Shown: one piece after another, positions 14,035-22,310 of the stretch
Numbering within the stretch: position 1 is the first letter of the stretch
How the letters are laid out: the number at the start of each line of letters is the position of its first letter
NCBI RefSeq assembly: GCF_013839515.1
Contig: NZ_JACDNQ010000018.1
Location: 10,736 to 66,349 of the forward strand
DNA: 55,614 bases
From: Natronomonas salinimetallica
Lineage (GTDB): Archaea; Halobacteriota; Halobacteria; Halobacteriales; Haloarculaceae
Direction of reading: 5' to 3'
Notes under the pieces: model-generated
What the model saw: the letters and a program-made list of their open reading frames with translations, nothing else
Databases searched by the model: none
Told to the model about the DNA's origin: nothing
Translations under genes and position numbers: made by a program

Positions 14035-15690
14035 ATGCGTCGGGGGCTGTTGGTAGCGATCGCGCTCGTCGTGTTGCTTCCGGCGATGCTGGGGCTGCCG
14101 GCGGCCGGCCAGCAGTCCCCGGCGGACGAGTCGGAGTACTCGCTCGAGGAGCTTCGCGAGGGCGGGCGATCGCACGCAGGTGCGCCGCCGTCGATGCGGT
14201 TCCTCGGGCAGTACGGCTCGGCGACGTTGCGGCACGAGCCGGTCGGGTTCGGGACGGACGAGTGGGCGTACGTGAAGCCGGGCGGGGAGACGGTCCAGAA
14301 GAACGAGGTAACGCTTCGGACGATCCGTCTCGGCGATCCGGATTCGGCGCTGACGGTGCGTGTCGTCTCCTGGAACGAGGGCGAGCGGACGATTCAGACG
14401 GAGAACGGCACGCGGACGGAGCCGGTGGCGCGGAACGTCTCCGAGCAGGTGATCGAGGCGGAGGCGGGTCGCGGCTACGATAACAGCACGATCGCGCTGC
14501 CGGCGAGTTTCGAGGAGCAACAGCACATTACGATGTGGGTCGAGGAGTACCCGGAGGCGCGCTGGCACTTCACGCATCGGAGTGTCGGGACGACGCGACC
14601 GATCGATATCTCGTCGTGGGGAGATTTCCTCTCGGCGCTGTTTTGGAAGATCGGCGTGTGGGCGATCCCGGCGCTGTTGATCGGTGGTGCGCTGGGGCGT
14701 CGGCATCGCGAGCGCGCGATTGTGGGTCCCCAATGGGGGCTCGCGAAATGGGGGATCGCGCTGTCGATTCCGATCGGGTTGCTATCGACGTACTTCGCGT
14801 TCCAGGGGTCGATCCTGGCGACACGGATCCCGCAGGGGATCGCGTTGATCACGGGGATCCTGGGGTACGCGCTGGTGCTCGAGGCGGGCGACATGAGTCT
14901 CGAGAAGTTCCTGTTCCGTCGCCAGGAGCTCGAGTCGGCGACGACGCCGCGGGGCGAGGAGTCGCACGATTCGCGGTTCGTCGATCACGCGATCAAGAAG
15001 GGCGTTCGTCGCGAGCGGAACCAGGAGCTCGTGTTGATCGAGCCGGGGCTGTCGGCGTACATCGGCCGGTTGCGCGGGCAGGTAGCGGCGCTGGACGTGT
15101 CGGATCTGGTGACGCACAAGAAGGGCCAGGACAGTCCGTTCGCGATGGAGATAGAGCTCGATCCGGAGTTCGATTTCCGTGATGCGCTGATCCACAAGCC
15201 GCCGACGATCTCCCGGAAGCCGTTGATGTCGAAGGCGGAGCTGCCGCTGGTGGGTGAGACGGAGATCCCGAACCTGGGGGTCGTGGTGCCGCTGGGTGCG
15301 GGCGTCGGGCTGGGGTGGCTGCTCGCGGATCAGACGCTCGGGCTGCCGGGCGTGGGCGCGGTCGTGGGCGTGATCGTGGCGCTGCCGTTCATCCACGAGG
15401 CGACGGACGGCGGCGCGGAGACGGAGCCGGCGCCGTATCACTTCACGCAGGCGGAGGCGTCGTTGAGTTTCGAGGCGGAGGAGTACTCGGACTCGAAGCT
15501 TCTCGACGAGTATCGGCGGATCGCGTGGACGGAGCGGATGAAGACGCCGCTGGACGCGAAGCGGCAGTCGACGCAGTTCGACGAGACGGTCTCGCGTGAG
15601 CTGTCGGAGACGACGCTCGGCGATCTCGGGATCGAGGAGGACGTCGACGGGAGCGATCAGTCCGGAGGTGTCGCGAGTGGCGACGATTGA
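14035..15690 (+). CDS. Large membrane protein with ectodomain and five membrane helices
   Basis: This 551-aa protein has a signal peptide at about 1-25, then an ectodomain (26-197) with three N-glycosylation sequons (Asn124, Asn134, Asn150). Three membrane helices at about 201-221, 238-258 and 265-285 follow, then a charged cytoplasmic domain (about 288-405), two further helices (about 408-452) and an acidic C-terminal cytoplasmic tail. The layout would let it join an outside beta domain to a cytoplasmic NTPase. It is co-transcribed with the NTPase gene and likely forms the core of the envelope complex. No family recognised. Confidence 0.72.
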   Translation: MRRGLLVAIALVVLLPAMLGLPAAGQQSPADESEYSLEELREGGRSHAGAPPSMRFLGQYGSATLRHEPVGFGTDEWAYVKPGGETVQKNEVTLRTIRLGDPDSALTVRVVSWNEGERTIQTENGTRTEPVARNVSEQVIEAEAGRGYDNSTIALPASFEEQQHITMWVEEYPEARWHFTHRSVGTTRPIDISSWGDFLSALFWKIGVWAIPALLIGGALGRRHRERAIVGPQWGLAKWGIALSIPIGLLSTYFAFQGSILATRIPQGIALITGILGYALVLEAGDMSLEKFLFRRQELESATTPRGEESHDSRFVDHAIKKGVRRERNQELVLIEPGLSAYIGRLRGQVAALDVSDLVTHKKGQDSPFAMEIELDPEFDFRDALIHKPPTISRKPLMSKAELPLVGETEIPNLGVVVPLGAGVGLGWLLADQTLGLPGVGAVVGVIVALPFIHEATDGGAETEPAPYHFTQAEASLSFEAEEYSDSKLLDEYRRIAWTERMKTPLDAKRQSTQFDETVSRELSETTLGDLGIEEDVDGSDQSGGVASGDD

Positions 15691-16519
15691 CGATCCCGAG
15701 TCGATGCTGCCGGACAACGAGGAGGACGTCGACGATCGGCGGCCGTCGGCGACGGCGTTCCCGGTGCGGCCGGCGCTCGAGGTCCTGCAGTTGGATCAGC
15801 GCGAGTTGATCGATGTGTCGGATCCGCGCCTCGAGGAGCGGCCGACGCCGGAGTGGGATCTGCGTCGCGGGGTGCCGCATCGTCGGGCGTTGATCGAGTG
15901 GTATCAGCGGGCGACTGTGCGGACGCTGGGGCGGTTTGCTGACTCGGTGCCGCCGGAGAGCCTGCTTCGGGACGACGTCTTCGTGGCGTCGCTGACGGGC
16001 GCGAGCGAGCACGCGAAGCAGTATCGCGGGCGGCTCGAGGACGACAAGTTGATCCCAGCGACGACGGCGGCGTACGATGAGCTCCGCGGCGGTGCGGGCG
16101 AGTACATCGAGGTGTTCGAGGACGACAGCGATTTCAGTCCGATGGATTTCGACCCGGAGCGGCAGGCGAACGTGGCGATGCGGCCGGGGTTCAGTTACAT
16201 CGATCGGATTCAGCAGTCGGCGCTGTCGGCGTTGTGGGGTGGCTTCGAGGATCGGGATGCGCTGCGGGACTGGTTGCACGATCTCTCGAGGGCGACGAAC
16301 GGGCAGCACGAGTCGGAGCTCTCGAAGCGGGTGATGGGGGACGCGAACGCGGTCGCGTGTCTGACCAACCGCGTGTCGGACGAGCACGGGCGCGGGTTTC
16401 GCGAGCGGTTCGCGATCAAGAAGTTGCTGCCGTCGTTCGCGGCGGCCGTCGAGTCGATGGAGACGGGCGAGTTGGCGAAGCGGCGGAAGACGACAGCGCA
16501 GACCTATCAGTTTGGATAA
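15677..16519 (+). CDS. Soluble hypothetical protein coupled to the NTPase gene
   Basis: This 280-aa charged, helical protein has no membrane segment. The GTG at 15677 is chosen because GGAGGTG lies seven bases upstream and the gene overlaps the previous stop by 14 bp; the open frame extends further but only as a shadow. Segments such as HRRALIEWYQRATVRTLGRF and DRDALRDWLHDLSRATNGQH suggest an alpha-helical bundle. Its position between the large membrane protein and the NTPase suggests a cytoplasmic adaptor. Confidence 0.68.
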   Translation: MATIDDPESMLPDNEEDVDDRRPSATAFPVRPALEVLQLDQRELIDVSDPRLEERPTPEWDLRRGVPHRRALIEWYQRATVRTLGRFADSVPPESLLRDDVFVASLTGASEHAKQYRGRLEDDKLIPATTAAYDELRGGAGEYIEVFEDDSDFSPMDFDPERQANVAMRPGFSYIDRIQQSALSALWGGFEDRDALRDWLHDLSRATNGQHESELSKRVMGDANAVACLTNRVSDEHGRGFRERFAIKKLLPSFAAAVESMETGELAKRRKTTAQTYQFG

Positions 16520-16521
16520 TC

Positions 16522-17847
16522 ATGAGCACACAGGAATCCACGGACAGCGAGCAGGAGAGCAGTCCCCGCGAGGAGCTTCGGGAGACGATTCGAGCGGCGT
16601 TCGACCCGTACATGAGGAGCCGGCAGGCCCTCGATGCGAAGGGGATCCCGCCGGACGAGCGCGGGTACAACGACCGGAATCGGCACAACGACGGCGCGGA
16701 GATCTACCAGCAGGTGGGGCTCGCGCCGTTCATCAAGGAGCTCGAGCGCGCCGAGCGGCGTGATCACGAGGTGTCGTCGCATCCGCAGGCACTCGCGCAT
16801 TTGGTCTGTCATATCTCGGACTGGGAGCGGCATCAACTCGGCGAGGAGGAGCCGGATTTCTCGGAGATGGGTCGGCTTCGGAAGCCGGTGCTCGAGTGGC
16901 TGGCGGACGAGGACGATCGGCTGCAGCGACTCCGTCCAGGCGGGACGGAGATCCTGATCCACGGCGAGCAGGGGACGACGAAGACGACGGCGATGTACTG
17001 GTTGATCGCGTTGATCATGCAGCTGAAGCAACGGGAGAACGTCCTTTGGTTGTCGTCGCTGGACGATACGGAGTGGACGGCGCTGGCGCCGTTCGCGACG
17101 GTCGCGCTGCCGGCGGGTGAGCGGGTGAAGGTCCAGGCGAACCCGTACACGCGGGAGCTTCGCGGCGAGATGGTGGATCTGACCATCGACGACGTCGCTC
17201 GGGACGTGATCCGGTACGAGGATCCGCGCGATCTCCTCGAGCAGCTGGACCGGCGGACGTCGGGGCAGTTCTACGTTCTGTATCCGGATCCGAACTTCCG
17301 AGCCTGCGAGGAGATCACGGGGCGATCGTACGCGGGGATCCGAGACGAGGAGGTCGACAAGCTCGGCGACGCGGCGACGATCCACCATTGGTGGTTTGCG
17401 CTCGTCGAGGAGCTCGCGCACGGGACGCAGTATCGCGAGTGGACGACGATCGTCGCTGACGAGGCGCACAAGTGGCTGAAGGCGGGGAAAAGCGACGACG
17501 AACACGACTGGTGGCACAAGATCGACGACTTCTCGTCGACGTGGGCGGACGCTCGGAAGAAGCGGCTGTCGGGGATCTTCGCGACGCACATTTGGCACGA
17601 GATCCCGGATCGCGTCCGTCGGAAGGTGCGCTGGGGAGCGACAATGAACGGCGAGCCGTTTCCGTCGAAGGCGCCGCTGGACGGTCGGAACCGGAATCAG
17701 GATCTCGGAGATACCTGTGTCTGGACGCCGCTGGCGTGGAATTTCGTCGGGTACCCGAATGTACCGCGAAAGGCCGGGACGACGGTGCCGGCGGAGATCT
17801 CGGTGTCGTTTCCTGACTGGGAGGCAGCAAAAAATGATCTCACATAG
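16522..17847 (+). CDS. P-loop NTPase with atypical Walker A (assembly, packaging or export motor)
   Basis: This 441-aa protein has its P-loop at residues 148-155, GEQGTTKT. It has the spacing of Walker A but Thr instead of Gly before the catalytic Lys154. Walker B is TIVADEAHKW with Asp313-Glu314. A helical domain of about 135 residues precedes the NTPase core, and a Trp-rich region (HHWWFAL, EHDWWHKIDDF) surrounds Walker B. The size and position beside membrane proteins recall pleolipovirus VP8-type or VirB4/HerA-type motors, but it is too short for a full VirB4 and lacks a clear HerA signature. It probably powers DNA or protein movement through the complex. Confidence 0.75.
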   Translation: MSTQESTDSEQESSPREELRETIRAAFDPYMRSRQALDAKGIPPDERGYNDRNRHNDGAEIYQQVGLAPFIKELERAERRDHEVSSHPQALAHLVCHISDWERHQLGEEEPDFSEMGRLRKPVLEWLADEDDRLQRLRPGGTEILIHGEQGTTKTTAMYWLIALIMQLKQRENVLWLSSLDDTEWTALAPFATVALPAGERVKVQANPYTRELRGEMVDLTIDDVARDVIRYEDPRDLLEQLDRRTSGQFYVLYPDPNFRACEEITGRSYAGIRDEEVDKLGDAATIHHWWFALVEELAHGTQYREWTTIVADEAHKWLKAGKSDDEHDWWHKIDDFSSTWADARKKRLSGIFATHIWHEIPDRVRRKVRWGATMNGEPFPSKAPLDGRNRNQDLGDTCVWTPLAWNFVGYPNVPRKAGTTVPAEISVSFPDWEAAKNDLT

Positions 17848-17848
17848 C

Positions 17849-18082
17849 ATGAACGACGCGATTTCGAGAGGTAGCGAGTCTGAGGCGCGAATCGGGTCGA
17901 GCGTTTCCGGTGTCGATCAGACCGGGAATCTCGCGACCGGATTACACGCGCGCGTTATGAGGACGGGTGGGGGGACCCTCGCGTCCGCGATACAAGTCGG
18001 CGCGCGGGCAGTCGCGCGTGAACTACGCGAGCGAGCACGCGGTCGGACTTCACACGCGACCGCGGGGGGCGCGGATGTCTGA
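17849..18082 (+). CDS. Small hypothetical protein between NTPase and propeller protein
   Basis: This 77-aa protein reads from ATG 17849 (ATG 17834 is an alternative that overlaps the NTPase end) to a stop inside the start of the next gene. It has a Ser/Gly-rich first half and a basic helical second half (QVGARAVARELRERARGRTS). The frame is open and overlaps both neighbours, but composition is the only other support. Confidence 0.45.
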   Translation: MNDAISRGSESEARIGSSVSGVDQTGNLATGLHARVMRTGGGTLASAIQVGARAVARELRERARGRTSHATAGGADV

Positions 18083-21000
18083 GCGCGAGCGAGCGGTCGG
18101 GCGAGCGGTCGCGATCGTGTTGGTGCTCGCGCTGGCGGTGGCGCCGATCGCGCCGTTCGTGATCGCGCCGAGCTCGGCGCAGTCGGCGCCGTCGGGGATG
18201 GTCGGCGTGTCGGACAGCCAGATCTCCGACATCCGAGCCGAGCAGGGCGCGGGCGGCCTTGAGGCGAGCGAGCTGACCGTCTATACCAGCGAGCACGCGG
18301 AGACGACGTCGGTGTCGATCGTGACGGCGGAGCAGGCCGACGAGATCGCCGCGGGGACGGCGCTGCCGGACGTCGCGAACCAGCGGGTGTGTTCGACGCC
18401 GGCCGGGGACAAGAACCCGAACGCGGACTGTGAGACGACCCCGTCGCTGGTGATCTCCGACGAGGAGCACTCGGCGGGGCGAGAGGTGGCGGTGCGGGCG
18501 GATCCTCTCGAGGACGCGCTGGGGTACACGCCGTCGTTTCTGACGGTTCGGAACTCCGAGTCCGGCGAGGAGTGGCAGTACCCGACGCGGATCGAGGACG
18601 GCTGGTTGATCGTCGATGTCGAGCACTTCTCGAGTAACACGGTCGAGTTCCAGGGGACGGCGGAGATCGACGCGACAGCGACGGACGGGTCGCAGTTCAC
18701 ATACGGGCTGGAGGCGACTGATTCGGTTGAGAACTTCACGATCGACGTGACGGGTCAGATAGCGACGCAGTCCGAGACAGCGACGTTGAGCGGTGCATCG
18801 GATGGGGATACTGTCTCGTACGACATCGGCGGGAATATCGCTCCGGGCGGGCCGTCAGCGACCGACGAGCCGACAGTGACGTTCGAGGGGAACGCTGGGG
18901 ATCCGGACATGGCGTTTACCGACTCGAATTCTAATCTGAAGTTCGTGGATGCAGACGGGAATGTCGGCGATACGGGCGTCACAGCGGACGATGTCGGCGG
19001 CGTCGCGGACTTCGATGACGACGGCGATCAGGAGATCGCGTTTGTCGGATCGAACGGCGTCGAGTTTGTCGATGCGAGCGGATCAACGACGACGATGGAT
19101 ACAGCAGCCAACGATATTGGAGGGGTTGGAGATCCTGACGAGGACGGGGATCCAGAGGTTGCATACATGGACGGTACTAACCTGCAGTTTGTCGACGGAG
19201 CAGGGAATATCGACGATCTCGGCAGAAGTGTCAACGGCGTCGGAGGGATCGGTGATGTTGACGACGATGGGAGTCCGGAGATCGTCGCTGAAGGATATAC
19301 GTATGACTATTTGACATATTATCAGCCGGATGGGACCGAGGATGCGTCTTTCGACACGACGCCGCTGTATGATGCAGGGACGGTTGGCGATATAGATGGC
19401 GACGGAGCTGTCGAAGCGATGTACAAGAACCAAAACAATAATCTCGGATATGCAGATGCGAACGGGCAAGAGGGGACGCTGGCGTCGGGAATTGATTTCG
19501 TTGGTGGGGCTGGCGATATAGATGGGGATGGTGAGGTAGAGGTGTCGTATGATGCTACGGGGCTGAAGTATGTTGATGGATCCGGATCTGTGGAATCGAC
19601 AGGATTAGATATAACACGAGCAGGCGGGATTGCTGATATCGACGGTGATGTGACGACGGATCCGGCGGTCGATATCGATGGAGATGGGACAGACGAGACG
19701 TCGGTGTCGGGGGAGGTCAGCGGTGGTGAGACGGTGACGAAAGAGATCGCGTCGCTGTCGCGATCGGATAGTTCGGCGACGGTGTCGGTCAGCGGCGGCT
19801 CGGTCGACGTGTCGATCGAGTACGACGAGCGGACGGAGACGGTCGATCCAGCGGTGTCGGTGAATGGGAATACAGTTGATCACACGGGAACGCTGGCAGA
19901 GGGCGACACAGTTTCGTTATCGACGGACGCGAGTTGGTTAAGCGACAGCAACACAGTCGATGTCTCGATGTCGGCGCCCGCATCCGGGCCGGCGCCGAAG
20001 GTCGGGCTGGATTACGATCACACGGCGACTGACCAGATCTCGACGTCGTATCAGGCGACGAAATTCGAGGAGCGATACAACGTCTCCCGAACGTTCGCGG
20101 ACGAGACGGCCGACGTCCAGGTGACGATCCCGTTCGACAGCTCGCGGATGGTGTCGATCGGGTCCGTCGAGTACAGCGTCGACGGGGGCTCCTGGCAGTC
20201 GGTGCCGGACGAGCACTACGCACTCGATGGAACGACGCTGACGGCGAATCTCTCGGATGCGAACGGTGGCGCGTTCCCATCGGGATCGACGATCGAGGTA
20301 AACGCCCGTGGTCGGAAGATCCAGGTCGATAACGGCGACGTGACGGTGACAGATCCGTCGGGCATCGACGAGGAACTCGATACGGAGATCCGCGTCGACG
20401 ATCGCGCGCCGGACTTCCGGATGGACGTCGGGCCGACCGAATCGGGCGATCGCGTCCACTACGCGGACTCGAATGAGTATCCGACGGAGGATTACTCGAT
20501 TATCAAGGGCGACGGCACGCAGTACGTCTACCTTCCGAACGCGGGCAACGGCGATCGGTTCCGGATGCGGCATCTCGAGACCCAGGTGTCGATCAACGAC
20601 ACGGGCGACGTCCGCCTCGAGGTGCTCGAAGCCGGCGAGGAGCCGGAGATCGACGTCTCGCCGGGACCGGGCGGCGAGGGCGACGAGGTGACGGTGCGGT
20701 ACTATCAAACCGAGACGGGGCTGAAGTACGTCCTCTCGAGTATCCAGGACAAGATCGTGATCGACAGCGACGTCGCGGAGTCCCCGGCGATCTTCACGAC
20801 GACGGACTCGGAGGACACCTGGACGATCCTCGAGGAGGCGGCGGGGACGGCCTCGTCGTCGACGGGCGGCGTTGCGCAGTTCTCCCAGCGCGCGAGCGGG
20901 CTCTTTAGCTCAATCCCCGGCGGCGGGCTGGGGCTGGTCGCGATCGTGGCGCTGGCGGGCGGCGGGTGGACGCTGCTCCGACGGCGGAGTCCCGACACGG

Positions 21001-21470
21001 CGGGGGCGGTCTCGTCGACGGCGGAGTCGACGGGCAGCGGTATCCTCGGCGTCCTCGAGCGAGTGCTCGGGTACGTCGGCTCGCTGGTGGAGACGCTGCT
21101 CGGGAACCGGAACGCGACGATCGCGCTGGCGGTCGGCGCGGCGCTCGTGGGCGCTCGGTTCGGCTTCTTCCAGCTGCCGGAAGGGACGGCGATCCTGTTG
21201 GTCGTGGCGTCGGTGCCGATCGGGTCGTACGTCGTCCTGCGTCGGACGGGCGTGGTGTCCCAGCGGGTGTGGCTGGCGTCGACGGTCGTCGCGACGATCC
21301 TGGGGCTGGAGTTCGTCGCGCCGGGGACGGTCCAGACGGCGATCGAGCAGCTGACGTCGGAGAACGTCGCGCCGCTGTTGATCCTGGCGGCGGCTGGGGC
21401 CGTCTACCTGTGGTATCGGTCGCGGCAGTCGGATCAGCCGCGGATCGTGATCGGCAGCGGGGAGGACTGA
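18075..21470 (+). CDS. Giant surface protein: FG-GAP beta-propeller with C-terminal membrane helices
   Basis: This 1131-aa protein has a signal peptide at about 1-36 (VAIVLVLALAVAPIAPFVIA). An N-terminal beta domain (40-270) is followed by about seven repeats of roughly 45 residues (about 275-545). Each repeat carries a G-G-x-x-D-x-D-x-D-G calcium loop and a ...EVxY...LxFVDxxG strand pair (for example VGGVADFDDDGDQEIAF, VGGAGDIDGDGEVEVSY): an integrin-like FG-GAP/VCBS propeller. A second beta-rich region (545-910) and a linker lead to four or five hydrophobic helices (about 952-1115). The propeller part is visibly richer in A/T than the rest. The likely role is contact with a host or partner surface. 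Confidence 0.82.
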   Translation: MSERERAVGRAVAIVLVLALAVAPIAPFVIAPSSAQSAPSGMVGVSDSQISDIRAEQGAGGLEASELTVYTSEHAETTSVSIVTAEQADEIAAGTALPDVANQRVCSTPAGDKNPNADCETTPSLVISDEEHSAGREVAVRADPLEDALGYTPSFLTVRNSESGEEWQYPTRIEDGWLIVDVEHFSSNTVEFQGTAEIDATATDGSQFTYGLEATDSVENFTIDVTGQIATQSETATLSGASDGDTVSYDIGGNIAPGGPSATDEPTVTFEGNAGDPDMAFTDSNSNLKFVDADGNVGDTGVTADDVGGVADFDDDGDQEIAFVGSNGVEFVDASGSTTTMDTAANDIGGVGDPDEDGDPEVAYMDGTNLQFVDGAGNIDDLGRSVNGVGGIGDVDDDGSPEIVAEGYTYDYLTYYQPDGTEDASFDTTPLYDAGTVGDIDGDGAVEAMYKNQNNNLGYADANGQEGTLASGIDFVGGAGDIDGDGEVEVSYDATGLKYVDGSGSVESTGLDITRAGGIADIDGDVTTDPAVDIDGDGTDETSVSGEVSGGETVTKEIASLSRSDSSATVSVSGGSVDVSIEYDERTETVDPAVSVNGNTVDHTGTLAEGDTVSLSTDASWLSDSNTVDVSMSAPASGPAPKVGLDYDHTATDQISTSYQATKFEERYNVSRTFADETADVQVTIPFDSSRMVSIGSVEYSVDGGSWQSVPDEHYALDGTTLTANLSDANGGAFPSGSTIEVNARGRKIQVDNGDVTVTDPSGIDEELDTEIRVDDRAPDFRMDVGPTESGDRVHYADSNEYPTEDYSIIKGDGTQYVYLPNAGNGDRFRMRHLETQVSINDTGDVRLEVLEAGEEPEIDVSPGPGGEGDEVTVRYYQTETGLKYVLSSIQDKIVIDSDVAESPAIFTTTDSEDTWTILEEAAGTASSSTGGVAQFSQRASGLFSSIPGGGLGLVAIVALAGGGWTLLRRRSPDTAGAVSSTAESTGSGILGVLERVLGYVGSLVETLLGNRNATIALAVGAALVGARFGFFQLPEGTAILLVVASVPIGSYVVLRRTGVVSQRVWLASTVVATILGLEFVAPGTVQTAIEQLTSENVAPLLILAAAGAVYLWYRSRQSDQPRIVIGSGED

Positions 21471-21477
21471 TCGAGCG

Positions 21478-21777
21478 ATGTTCGGGCTCGTGTCGGAATT
21501 GATCGGTGGGCTGGGGCTGGGCGGGCAGGTGACGACAGCGGTGATCGTGGCGGGGGCTGGGTGGTATCTGTGGCGCGTCGGGGCGGTGGCGTCGGCGCTC
21601 GCGTCGATCCTGTCGTCGGCGCAGGCGATCGGGATCTCCGTCGCGATCGCGCTGGCGGTCGCGATCGCGTTGGGGTGGATCGATCTGTCGATCGCGTCGA
21701 TCACGTCGGACGTCGCGACGGCGGCCTCGAAAGTGCCAGGGGTCTTTCGAGATTTATTCGGAGGGGTGTTGCCGTGA
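21478..21777 (+). CDS. Small two-helix membrane protein F
   Basis: This 99-aa protein has hydrophobic helices at about 4-32 and 36-68 (AIGISVAIALAVAIALGW), then an amphipathic C-terminus. It resembles proteins A-E in size and composition. It lies seven bases after the propeller protein and overlaps the next gene as GTGA. Confidence 0.68.
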   Translation: MFGLVSELIGGLGLGGQVTTAVIVAGAGWYLWRVGAVASALASILSSAQAIGISVAIALAVAIALGWIDLSIASITSDVATAASKVPGVFRDLFGGVLP

Positions 21778-22043
21778 GCATCTTTCCCGATCTGTTGCAC
21801 GAGGAGTACGACGTCGAGGGTGATCTCATCCTCTTCCGCTGTCGGGAGTGCGGCCAAACGTCGATGAGTCTCGGGGCGCTTCACGGTCACTGTGAAAAGC
21901 ACCGCGGCTACACACGGTGGGGAATCAGTCTCCCGTTCACAGAATCGTCACCGGGAAACTTCGATCAGCTGATGGAGTTGACCGAGGTCCTTCGTGTCGA
22001 GGAGACGGCAGAGATCGACCTCGAGGACGTCGACGGTCTGTAG
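21774..22043 (+). CDS. C2H2 zinc-finger protein ending the envelope operon
   Basis: This 89-aa protein contains a classical C2H2 finger: C-R-E-C, twelve residues, H-C-E-K-H (residues about 22-42). C2H2 fingers are frequent in archaeal viruses and plasmids, where they act as DNA-binding regulators. GTG 21774 overlaps the preceding stop as GTGA, with GGAGG about nine bases upstream. It is the last rightward gene of the element. Confidence 0.78.
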   Translation: MSIFPDLLHEEYDVEGDLILFRCRECGQTSMSLGALHGHCEKHRGYTRWGISLPFTESSPGNFDQLMELTEVLRVEETAEIDLEDVDGL

Positions 22044-22100
22044 AGCGGCAACCTTCGTTTCGACTGTTTCATCTCGAACGCTCGGCCGAACAGGGACCCC

Positions 22101-22139
22101 TTATTTTTCTGCCCCGGAGGGGCAGTGCCCTTTAGGCAC
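22101..22139. terminator. Hairpin pair after the envelope operon
   Basis: The T-rich TTATTTTTCT is followed by a perfect 7-bp stem with 3-base loop (CTGCCCC-GGA-GGGGCAG, 22109-22125). A second 5-bp stem (GTGCC-CTTTA-GGCAC, 22125-22139) shares a base with the first. Placed between convergent operons, this is a probable transcription end for the rightward operon. The T-run precedes the stems, so termination at the T-tract itself is also possible. Confidence 0.5.
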
Positions 22140-22260
22140 ACTCGCTAAGGGGATCTTTGCGGCGGCCACAAATCAGCCGGCCGAGAGATCGGCTGCTCGA
22201 AGCCGTCCAGATGAAACACACCCCGAAAACAGGACCCATCAGCGCTGGCGCGCGGACGGG

Positions 22261-22268
22261 TTTATAAA
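22261..22268. promoter_or_regulatory. Orphan palindromic TATA box in convergent intergenic region
   Basis: TTTATAAA is a near-ideal TATA element, symmetrical, inside an otherwise GC-rich 267-bp gap between convergent operons (22044-22310). No gene starts downstream of it on either strand: rightward transcription would run antisense into the 566-aa gene, leftward into the hairpins. It may drive a small or antisense RNA. Confidence 0.4.
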
Positions 22269-22310
22269 GAATAGAACCGAGCGATAGTGTTGCCACTCAC
22301 CTGTCGCGAC

